The notes beneath the pieces are model-generated. The model searched no databases. It was not told the origin of the DNA and worked only from the letters and a program-made list of their open reading frames with translations. A stretch of DNA of 52,091 bases from Corynebacterium mucifaciens (lineage in GTDB: Bacteria; Actinomycetota; Actinomycetes; Mycobacteriales; Mycobacteriaceae): assembly GCF_012396315.1 (NCBI RefSeq), contig NZ_JAAXPF010000011.1, positions 1 to 52,091 on the forward strand. The letters are read 5' to 3'. This document shows, piece by piece, positions 45,948 to 52,091 of the stretch. Each line of letters starts with the position of its first letter. Position 1 is the first letter of the stretch. Made by a program: the position numbers and the translations under genes.

Positions 45948-46099
45948 GTGGAGTTTCTGGTCTACATCATGCCCGCGCTGCTGTTTGCCAAGGCCACGGC
46001 GTTCAAGCACTACGCCCGCCGGCCAGACACCATCTTCGTGTTCGCGCTCGGCCTGGTCATTATGGGCGTGACGGTATGGGGGACATGATCGCCGGTTAA
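45948..46099 (+). pseudogene. Duplicated 3' end of the HAAAP permease gene
   Basis: About 150 bp nearly identical to 43693-43842, encoding FLVYIMPALLFAKATAFKHY and onward; a 2-bp insertion near the end (GGGGGACATG against GGGGCATG) shifts the last codons. It has no start or ribosome-binding site. It is a scar of duplication or element insertion. Confidence 0.9.
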
Positions 46100-46246
46100 G
46101 CACGGTTACGGGAATATGAATTTTCGGCGCTACCTGTAGTGTCGCGCCAGCTAGAGGCCAGTGGGCCGCGGCGCAGAGGTTGCCGGGAGATGAACATACG
46201 GTTCCGGACGTATTTTATGTGCTAGTGCAGGAGCATAATTTCCCGC

Positions 46247-47551
46247 GTGAGCATCACAATCCTCCTCGTACTCATCATCGTCGTTGCCTTGTTCTTCGAC
46301 TTCACCAACGGCTTCCACGACACCGCAAACGCGATGGCTACCTCCATCGCCACTGGCGCGCTCAAGCCCAAAGTGGCTGTGGCGCTCGCCGGTGTTCTTA
46401 ACCTTGTCGGCGCGTTTCTCTCCGTCGCCGTGGCCAAGACGGTCGCGGGCGGCATTGTGAAACTTGACGTCTTCGACCTGAACGACACTATTGATTCTGA
46501 ACGGCTCCTCCTCGTGGTGTTCGCCGGCCTGGCCGGCGGCATTATGTGGAACCTGTTCACCTGGCTCTTCGGCATCCCGTCGTCGTCCTCTCACGCGCTG
46601 TTCGGCGGCCTGATCGGCGCGGCAATCGCGGCCATCGGCTTCGACGGCGTGGTCTGGGGCGGCGTGCTGGACAAGATCATCCTCCCGGCGCTGTTCGCCC
46701 CGTTCGTCGCCGGCCTGATCGCCGCCATCGGCACCTGGCTGGTGTACAAGATCACCGCAAACGCGGAACAGGACCACCGCGACAACTACTTCCGCTGGGG
46801 CCAAATCGGCACCGCCTCCCTGGTGGCACTGGCGCACGGCACCTCCGACGCGCAGAAGACCATGGGCGTCATCTTCTTGGCCATGGTGGCCGCGGGCCAG
46901 TTCGGCCAAGATCACCCGATGCCGTTCTGGATCCAGTTCGCCTGCGCATTCGCCATCGCGCTGGGCACCTACTCCGGCGGCTTCCGCGTGATCCGCACCT
47001 TGGGCAAGGGTCTGGTGGAGATCCACCCGCCGCAGGGCATGGCCGCTGAGACCTCCTCCGCCGCCATCATCCTCACCTCCTCCCACCTGGGTATGGCGCT
47101 GTCCACCACCCACGTGGCCACCGGCTCCATCCTCGGCTCCGGCCTGACCGGCCCGAAGGGCGAGGTCCGCTGGGGCGTGGCCGGCCGCATGGCGCTCGCC
47201 TGGATCACCACCCTGCCCGTCGCCGCACTCGTGGCGTTCTGCACCTGGTGGGTCGGCCACTGGGCGGCTGAGCTGGGCGGCGACCTGCTGTGGGGCGGCG
47301 TCGCCCTCGCCCTGATCATCCTCCTCGGCGGCGGCTACATGTTCTGGCAGGCATCCCAGAAGCCGGTGCACAAGGACAACGTCAACGACGACTGGGACGG
47401 CGACTCCAAGTCCCCGGCCCACACCACCAGCGACGCGACCAAGGGCTCCCGCGACTCCGGCGAGCCGGCCGACTTTGTGGACACCTCCCGCGGTCTCGAG
47501 TCCCTCCACAGCGGCTCTACCGCTGACCGCCACGACCACCTCCACCGCTAA
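46247..47551 (+). CDS. pit: PiT family inorganic phosphate transporter
   Basis: The 434-residue protein carries both PiT signatures: FDFTNGFHDTANAMAT (about 19-34) and the second copy AHGTSDAQKTMGV (about 200-212), with GIPSSSSHALFGGLIGA between. It imports phosphate, probably as a metal-phosphate or with a cation, at low affinity. The start is GTG. The His- and Asp-rich hydrophilic C-terminal tail (about 380-434) is variable in the family. The downstream 85-residue gene follows after 21 bp and is probably co-transcribed. Confidence 0.93.
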   Translation: MSITILLVLIIVVALFFDFTNGFHDTANAMATSIATGALKPKVAVALAGVLNLVGAFLSVAVAKTVAGGIVKLDVFDLNDTIDSERLLLVVFAGLAGGIMWNLFTWLFGIPSSSSHALFGGLIGAAIAAIGFDGVVWGGVLDKIILPALFAPFVAGLIAAIGTWLVYKITANAEQDHRDNYFRWGQIGTASLVALAHGTSDAQKTMGVIFLAMVAAGQFGQDHPMPFWIQFACAFAIALGTYSGGFRVIRTLGKGLVEIHPPQGMAAETSSAAIILTSSHLGMALSTTHVATGSILGSGLTGPKGEVRWGVAGRMALAWITTLPVAALVAFCTWWVGHWAAELGGDLLWGGVALALIILLGGGYMFWQASQKPVHKDNVNDDWDGDSKSPAHTTSDATKGSRDSGEPADFVDTSRGLESLHSGSTADRHDHLHR

Positions 47552-47572
47552 CCGCCGGAAAGGACACTCATC

Positions 47573-47830
47573 ATGATTGACCTACTGCAATCCCTGTTCC
47601 TCGTCACCGGCGTGGGCATCCTATTGGGCGCAGGCCTGCCGGCGCTGTTCTCCCTGAGTATCCACTTCCTCTCCCCGTCCGGGGACGGCACGGCAGCCTC
47701 CGGCGGCCGCCGCGCGCTGGGCTGGATCTTCATGGCCATCGTGCTGGTAGCCGTGGTCGCCGCGATTCTGCTCATCGCCCGCGAGCGCATTGAGTACTTC
47801 ACCGGGTGGGACCCCTACCCGTTCCTGTAA
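47573..47830 (+). CDS. Small two-helix membrane protein downstream of pit
   Basis: The protein has 85 residues, with transmembrane helices at about 7-31 and 50-69 and no cysteine pairs or known motif. It has a GGAAAGGA ribosome-binding site. Such small genes accompany pit in corynebacteria, so an accessory role in phosphate transport is possible. I do not know the family. Confidence 0.8.
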   Translation: MIDLLQSLFLVTGVGILLGAGLPALFSLSIHFLSPSGDGTAASGGRRALGWIFMAIVLVAVVAAILLIARERIEYFTGWDPYPFL

Positions 47831-47860
47831 CCGCCAAGCTCCTTCGCCGCCTCTGCACGC

Positions 47861-47886
47861 GCCCCGGTCAACCCCGGGGCCTTTTT
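47861..47886 (+). terminator. Rho-independent terminator after the pit operon
   Basis: GCCCCGG and CCGGGGC form a short-looped GC stem followed by CTTTTT. Confidence 0.92.
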
Positions 47887-47911
47887 CATGGACACGGCCC
47901 AATCGTTGGTG

Positions 47912-47940
47912 TTGACAAACTATTTGTCACAACCTAAGGT
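47912..47940 (+). promoter_or_regulatory. Consensus promoter with overlapping palindromic operator
   Basis: TTGACA (47912-47917), 17 bases, TAAGGT (47935-47940). The -35 element overlaps the perfect palindrome TGACAAA-CTA-TTTGTCA (47913-47929), which looks like a repressor site. It serves the 38-codon gene downstream. Confidence 0.8.
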
Positions 47941-47955
47941 TGCCAGAACATGAAC

Positions 47956-47974
47956 GGAAGGTTAACAACCTTCC
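47956..47974 (+). promoter_or_regulatory. 5' UTR hairpin
   Basis: GGAAGGTT-AAC-AACCTTCC, an 8-bp perfect stem with a 3-base loop between promoter and ribosome-binding site. It may stabilise the mRNA or modulate translation. Confidence 0.65.
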
Positions 47975-47997
47975 CCGGTAATGAAAGGAGGTGGGCC

Positions 47998-48114
47998 ATG
48001 AAGGGCTTCATCAATAGCATCCGTGCATGGTTCCGCGACGAGGAGCGTGGCATCGCGTCGCTGACCGAACTCTCCCCGCTCGCCGTGCTCCCGCACGCCG
48101 ACGCACGTTCGTAG
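47998..48114 (+). CDS. 38-residue peptide gene with own promoter and terminator
   Basis: ATG 47998 follows AAAGGAGGTG, the strongest ribosome-binding site in this part of the window. The peptide begins MKGFINSIRAWFRDEERG and ends LPHADARS. The N-terminal 14 residues are amphipathic (hydrophobic/aromatic with Lys, Arg), the middle acidic. No family is recognised; DEERG loosely recalls Flp-pilin-like N-termini but the Glu spacing after Gly is wrong. Consensus promoter, operator palindrome, UTR hairpin and a strong terminator argue it is a real, regulated, monocistronic unit. It could be a membrane-acting peptide, a toxin or a small regulator. Confidence 0.72.
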   Translation: MKGFINSIRAWFRDEERGIASLTELSPLAVLPHADARS

Positions 48115-48130
48115 AACGCCGCTGAAAAAA

Positions 48131-48163
48131 CCGGGCCTGTCCCCCGCAAGGGGGCAGGCCCGG
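48131..48163 (+). terminator. Strong terminator after the 38-residue peptide gene
   Basis: CCGGGCCTG-T-CCCCC, loop GCAA, GGGGG-CAGGCCCGG: a 14-bp stem with one bulged T, preceded by AAAAAA and followed by a T-rich stretch. It could work in both directions. Confidence 0.88.
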
Positions 48164-48317
48164 CTTCGTTGTTCTGGTATCTCCGCCGAGAACTTACTTC
48201 TCCAGCGTGCTCTCGTGCTGAGCGAGTGCCACGCCAGTGAGCACCCCGCAGGACTGCCATACGGCCTACCTACTGGTCATGTGCGCGGCCATCTGGCAGA
48301 TGTTCGCGGTCTCGAAC

Positions 48318-48734
48318 CTAGAGGTGCACGACCTCAAAGTCCCCCTTCTCGGCGAGGTACTCCGCGGCCACAGAGCGGTGGCACACGGCCGGGTCGGGCT
48401 CTGAGCAGAGGAGAGCGGAGCCGTCGATAAGCTTGGGCATCTCGCGCTCGGCGAACTCCGCGCGAAGCTTCGTCGCAAATTGGTCGAACGGCAGGCCCTC
48501 CTTGCGGTACGCGCGCATGAGGTCCTCGCTCGGCGCGAGCGCCAGCTCGTGGGAGTAGCCGATGCCCGCGATGGTGTCGAGGAACCACGGCAGGTCCGAC
48601 TGCTTGGTAAATCCAGCGAGCTGGTTCGAGTTGTGCCGCCGGATGTCCACGACCTGGGTCACGCCGTTGTCACGGAGAATGTCGAAGAACTCCTCCGCGG
48701 TCTTTTTGCTGTAGCCGATGGTGTAGAGCCGCAT
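48318..48734 (-). CDS. DUF488 family protein
   Basis: The protein has 138 residues from ATG 48734 (MRLYTIGYSKKTAEEFFDIL); the longer open frame runs into repeat copy 5 and lacks coding character. Family features: TIGYS start, VVDIRR(H/N) motif, and C-terminal LLCSEPDPAVCHRSV with the conserved CxE/CHR-type segment. The biochemical role is unknown. The Lys-Leu-Ile-Asp stretch uses CTT within a GCYTATCGACG motif (48422-48432). Confidence 0.87.
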   Translation of the reverse strand: MRLYTIGYSKKTAEEFFDILRDNGVTQVVDIRRHNSNQLAGFTKQSDLPWFLDTIAGIGYSHELALAPSEDLMRAYRKEGLPFDQFATKLRAEFAEREMPKLIDGSALLCSEPDPAVCHRSVAAEYLAEKGDFEVVHL

Positions 48735-48757
48735 GTGCGCGACTGTAGCGGTTGTGG

Positions 48758-48811
48758 ACTCTGCATTGCGGACAATTCCGGTTAGGGCAACTATTGGTGG
48801 TAACCAACGAA
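48758..48811. repeat. Dispersed repeat, copy 5 (intergenic 48735-49055)
   Basis: ACTCTGCATTGCGGACA, 14 bases, AACTATTGG, 4 bases, AACCAACGAA. It begins 24 bp upstream of the DUF488 start. The remaining part of the 321-bp gap holds one GCYTATCGACG motif (48974-48984) within an imperfect GCGCC/GGCGC dyad and presumably the leuS promoter, which I could not identify. Confidence 0.73.
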
Positions 48812-49055
48812 GAAACGGGGGTGGCCTGCGGGGTTGCCCTCGCCCGGCTCGTAAAAGTTGACATGCGAAACTGTGCATAAGTCCGTGACCTGCCGGTTTG
48901 AAGCTGTACGTCTGTCCACGGTGTCAGTTCTTGCGAAAATGGCACCCGAATGATCTGCTAGTTCCGCGCCAAAGCCTATCGACGCCCAAGGCGCGGGAAC
49001 GGGGAGGGCCGGAGGTGCGTCGCAAGGCAAAGGCCCATCACTACACTGCATAGCC

Positions 49056-51899
49056 ATGACTGAGGCGACCCCCCACCGCTATACGGCCGAGCTGGCCAAC
49101 ACCATCGAGCAGAAGTGGCAGGCGTACTGGCGCGACAACCAGACGTTTTATGCCCCGAACCCGGTCGGCGACCTTGCTCCGCAAGCGTCGCAAGGCCAGG
49201 CCGAATTGCCCAAGGACAAGCTCAACGTCCAGGACATGTTCCCCTACCCCTCGGGCGTGGGGCTGCACGTGGGCCACCCGCTGAGCTACATCGCCACCGA
49301 CGTCTACGCGCGCTACAACCGCATGCTGGGCAAGAACGTGCTGCACACGCTGGGTTACGACGCCTTCGGTCTGCCCGCCGAGCAGTACGCGATCCAGACC
49401 GGCACGCACCCGCGCGTGACCACGGAGGCGAACATCGCCAACATGCGCCGCCAGCTGGCCATGCTGGGCCTGGGGCACGACCCGCGTCGCTCCGTGGCCA
49501 CCACGGACCCGGAGTTTTACAGGTGGACGCAGTGGATCTTCCTGCAGATTTACAACGCGTGGTTCGACCACGAGCAGCAGAAGGCGCGCCCGATCGAGGA
49601 CCTGGTGCGCGACCTCATGTCCGGCGCCCGCAAGACGAAGGACGGGCGCAACTTCCGCGACCTGACCACGCAGGAGAAGCACAAGGCGATCGACGAGTTC
49701 CGCCTGGTCTACCTCTCGGACTCCATGGTGAACTGGTGCCCCGGCCTGGGCACCGTGCTGGCTAATGAGGAGGTCACCGCGGACGGGCGCTCCGAGCGCG
49801 GCAACTACCCCGTCTTCCGTAAGCGCCTGCGCCAGTGGATGATGCGCATCACGGACTACTCGGACCGTCTGCTCGACGACCTGGAGCTGCTTCAGTGGCC
49901 GGAGAAGGTCAAGAGCATGCAGAGCAACTGGATCGGCCGTTCCCGCGGCGCGGAGGTCGCGTTTTCCTCCCCCGCCGGCGACATCACTGTCTTCACCACC
50001 CGCCCGGACACCCTCTTCGGCGCGAGCTATGTGGTGCTCGCACCGGAGCATCCGCTTGTCAGCGAGCTCGTGGCCGACGCCTACCCCGCAGACGTGGACG
50101 CCCGCTGGACCGGTGGCGCCACCACCCCGCGCGAGGCCGTGGACGCCTACCTGCGCGCCATCGCCGCGAAGTCCGACGTTGAGCGCCAGGAGAATAAGGA
50201 CAAGACCGGTGTGTTCCTAGGCTCGTACGCCGTGAACCCGGTCAGCGGCGAGGAAGTGCCCATCTTTATCGCGGATTACGTGCTCACCGGCTACGGCACC
50301 GGCGCCATCATGGCGGTGCCGGCGCACGACGAGCGCGACTACGAGTTCGCCTCCGTCTTCGGCCTGCCCATCACCGCAGTGCTGGACGGCGACGTCTCCG
50401 AGGCCGCGTTCACCGGCGACGCCGCCCACATCAACTCCGCCAACGACGACGGGTTGGACCTCAACGGTCTGGGCAAGGACGAGTCGATTGAAAAGGCGAT
50501 AGCTTGGCTCGTCCATAAGCAAGCAGGCTCCGAGAAAATTCAGTACAAGCTGCGCGACTGGCTGTTTGCCCGCCAGCGCTACTGGGGTGAGCCGTTCCCG
50601 ATCGTCTACGACGAAAACGGCCAGGCGCACGGCCTGCCCGAGGACATGCTGCCGGTGGAGCTGCCGCAGGTGGAGGACTACAACCCCGTCGCATTCGACC
50701 CGGACGACGCCGACTCCGAGCCCGCGCCCCCGCTGGCCAAGGCCACCGAGTGGGTCGAGGTGGAGCTGGATCTCGGCCACGGCAAGCAGAAGTACTGGCG
50801 CGACACGAATGTCATGCCGCAGTGGGCGGGTTCCTCCTGGTACCAGCTGCGCTACATCGACCCGACGAACGCTGACGCGCTCGTCGACATCGAAAACGAG
50901 CGGTACTGGACCGGCCCGCGCCCCGAAGAGCACGGCCCGAACGACCCGGGCGGCGTGGACCTCTACGTCGGTGGTGTGGAGCACGCCGTGCTGCACCTTC
51001 TCTACGCCCGCTTCTGGCACAAGGTGCTCTACGACCTGGGCTTTGTCACCTCCAAGGAGCCGTACCGCCGCCTGTTCAACCAGGGCTACATCCAGGCCTA
51101 CGCCTACACCGACGCGCGCGGCGTGTACGTGCCGGCCGCCGAGGTGGAGGAAAAAGACGGCCGCTTCTTCTACCAGGGCGAAGAGGTGAACCGCGAGTAC
51201 GGCAAGATGGGCAAGTCGCTGAAGAACGCCGTCGCGCCCGACGACGTCGTGGAGGAGTACGGCGCCGACACCCTGCGCGTCTACGAGATGTCGATGGGGC
51301 CGTTGGACACCTCGCGCCCGTGGGCGACTAAGGACGTCGTCGGCGCGCACCGCTTCCTGCAGCGACTGTGGCGTCTGGCTGTCGACGAAACCTCCGGCGC
51401 CCCGGCCGTGGTCGACGCCGAGCTGACCGACGAGGATTTCAAGCAGCTCCACCGCACCATCGCCGGCGTACGCGACGACTACGAGCACCTGCGCGACAAC
51501 ACCGTGGCCGCCAAGCTCATCGAGTACGTGAACTACCTGACCAAGACCTACCCGAACGGTGCCCCGCGCGCCGCCGTGGAGCCGCTGGTGCAGATGGTCT
51601 CGCCCTTGGCGCCGCACATCGCGGAGGAGCTGTGGTCGGTGTTGGGCCACACCGAGACCATCACCTTCGAGCCGTTCCCCGAGTTCGACGAGCAGTGGCT
51701 GGTCGACGACACCGTCGAGGTTCCCGTCCAGATCAACGGCAAGGTCAAGGCGCGCATCGACGTCGCCGCCGACGCCTCGAAGGACGACCTCGAGGCCGCC
51801 GCCCTTGCCGACGAGCGGGTCGCCGAGCTGGTGGACGGCAAGAACGTGGTGAAGGTGATCGCCATCCCGGGCCGCATGGTGAACCTGGTGGTGAAGTAG
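49056..51899 (+). CDS. leuS: Leucyl-tRNA synthetase
   Basis: The 947-residue class I synthetase has the HIGH motif as HVGH at 71-74 in [16 protein letters not shown]. The CP1 editing domain shows [22 protein letters not shown] (threonine-rich) and [19 protein letters not shown]. The second catalytic motif is KMGKS (about 717-721) rather than KMSKS, usual in actinobacteria. An anticodon-binding domain and a C-terminal extension follow. It charges tRNA-Leu. The size and domain order are complete; no frameshift seen. Confidence 0.97.
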   Translation: MTEATPHRYTAELANTIEQKWQAYWRDNQTFYAPNPVGDLAPQASQGQAELPKDKLNVQDMFPYPSGVGLHVGHPLSYIATDVYARYNRMLGKNVLHTLGYDAFGLPAEQYAIQTGTHPRVTTEANIANMRRQLAMLGLGHDPRRSVATTDPEFYRWTQWIFLQIYNAWFDHEQQKARPIEDLVRDLMSGARKTKDGRNFRDLTTQEKHKAIDEFRLVYLSDSMVNWCPGLGTVLANEEVTADGRSERGNYPVFRKRLRQWMMRITDYSDRLLDDLELLQWPEKVKSMQSNWIGRSRGAEVAFSSPAGDITVFTTRPDTLFGASYVVLAPEHPLVSELVADAYPADVDARWTGGATTPREAVDAYLRAIAAKSDVERQENKDKTGVFLGSYAVNPVSGEEVPIFIADYVLTGYGTGAIMAVPAHDERDYEFASVFGLPITAVLDGDVSEAAFTGDAAHINSANDDGLDLNGLGKDESIEKAIAWLVHKQAGSEKIQYKLRDWLFARQRYWGEPFPIVYDENGQAHGLPEDMLPVELPQVEDYNPVAFDPDDADSEPAPPLAKATEWVEVELDLGHGKQKYWRDTNVMPQWAGSSWYQLRYIDPTNADALVDIENERYWTGPRPEEHGPNDPGGVDLYVGGVEHAVLHLLYARFWHKVLYDLGFVTSKEPYRRLFNQGYIQAYAYTDARGVYVPAAEVEEKDGRFFYQGEEVNREYGKMGKSLKNAVAPDDVVEEYGADTLRVYEMSMGPLDTSRPWATKDVVGAHRFLQRLWRLAVDETSGAPAVVDAELTDEDFKQLHRTIAGVRDDYEHLRDNTVAAKLIEYVNYLTKTYPNGAPRAAVEPLVQMVSPLAPHIAEELWSVLGHTETITFEPFPEFDEQWLVDDTVEVPVQINGKVKARIDVAADASKDDLEAAALADERVAELVDGKNVVKVIAIPGRMVNLVVK

Positions 51900-51913
51900 G
51901 GCCTCGGCCGCGG

Positions 51914-51950
51914 ATTTGTTCACTCGCAGGTGTCCAAGTGGTGAACAAAT
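51914..51950. repeat. Interrupted palindrome beside the right repeat
   Basis: ATTTGTTCAC, 17 bases, GTGAACAAAT: perfect 10-bp arms, 14 bases outside the 127-bp duplication, the same geometry as at the left end. It could also act as a weak leuS terminator, but no T tract follows. Confidence 0.6.
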
Positions 51951-51964
51951 GCCCTATTTGCCCT

Positions 51965-52091
51965 TAGTGCCAAGGTGGTTGTGAACGACGAACCGTAGGA
52001 GGTTTTGTTCATGACCGATTCGCAGTTGCCTCAGTTGGTGCCGTCGGTGTTGACGTCGGCTCCGGCTGTTGAGGTCCCGGTGGTTGCCCGG
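51965..52091 (+). repeat. Right copy of the 127-bp terminal inverted duplication
   Basis: Exact reverse complement of bases 1-127. See the left copy. It begins TAGTGCCAAGG and includes AGGAGG and the start of the shared gene. Confidence 0.85.
52011..52091 (+). CDS. 5' fragment of the repeated gene, right copy
   Basis: ATG 52011 after AGGAGG (51998-52003 region); 27 codons identical to those at the left end, truncated by the window edge. Probably the start of an insertion-sequence transposase, for the reason given for the left copy. Confidence 0.5.
   Translation, partial: MTDSQLPQLVPSVLTSAPAVEVPVVAR

Noticed and set aside
47998..48114. Reading the 38-residue peptide as a Flp/type IV pilin
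   Set aside because: Glu falls at position +6 after Gly rather than +5, and the hydrophobic helix that follows in pilins is missing.
50217..51923. 568-codon minus-strand frame
   Set aside because: Antisense shadow of leuS, with no motif and shadow-type composition.

Overview
The window is high-GC actinobacterial chromosome, almost certainly Corynebacterium. The evidence is the block cwlM-trxA-trxB-sigM-murJ (with a C-terminal pseudokinase)-DUF6049-NUDIX/pcnA, a trp operon with fused trpC-trpF and a Trp-Trp-Trp leader peptide, a DUF5129 gene, and six parS-like palindromes between 8.9 and 27.5 kb. The parS cluster and the cwlM end of the gene order place it beside oriC. Both ends carry the same 127 bp in inverted orientation, including the first 27 codons of one gene, so the sequence probably stops inside two copies of one repeated (insertion-sequence-like) element.

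Layout: 0.2-13 kb is core cell-envelope, redox and RNA-processing backbone: CwlM, thioredoxin system, SigM, MurJ, DUF6049 and NUDIX on the minus strand, then CCA-adding enzyme, YqgE and an AzlCD exporter pair on the plus strand. 13-16.5 kb holds a DUF222/HNH gene, an intergenic cluster of three copies of a dispersed repeat, a small unknown protein, a bile-acid-symporter-like transporter and a Tat/lipobox Rieske protein. 16.5-23.2 kb is the complete trp operon trpL-E-G-D-CF-B-A (minus strand) with an apparently leaderless leader peptide and an attenuator. 23.2-27.4 kb holds small regulators and membrane proteins, a DAACS symporter and a frameshifted DUF5129 gene.

27.4-42.1 kb is an accessory, defence-like island: two adjacent DUF2075 NTPases fused to different nuclease domains (PD-(D/E)XK-like and GIY-YIG), a decayed type I-E cas1-cas2 pair next to an IS21 istB fragment, a membrane/coiled-coil gene overlapping an Abi-alpha-like gene, a chimeric helicase pseudogene, a 1704-residue SF1 helicase with a Vsr-like nuclease domain, and a convergent GIY-YIG/DUF4357 gene. 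42.5-46.1 kb holds a HAAAP amino-acid permease followed by a roughly 2.26-kb module (AlbA_2/Schlafen-like ATPase between two 134-bp direct repeats full of AAAGATATCG iterons); the module is bounded by a second copy of the permease 3' end. 46.2-52 kb returns to backbone: PiT phosphate transporter, a self-contained transcription unit for a 38-residue peptide, DUF488 and leuS.

Three observations cut across genes. The 11-mer GCYTATCGACG occurs 11 times, in all three codon phases and with rare codons, and is absent from the recognisable defence genes. A five-copy intergenic repeat (core CTCCGCATTGCGGACA) lies upstream of minus-strand genes. Four genes are broken by single-base differences in homopolymer runs, which could be real decay or sequencing error.
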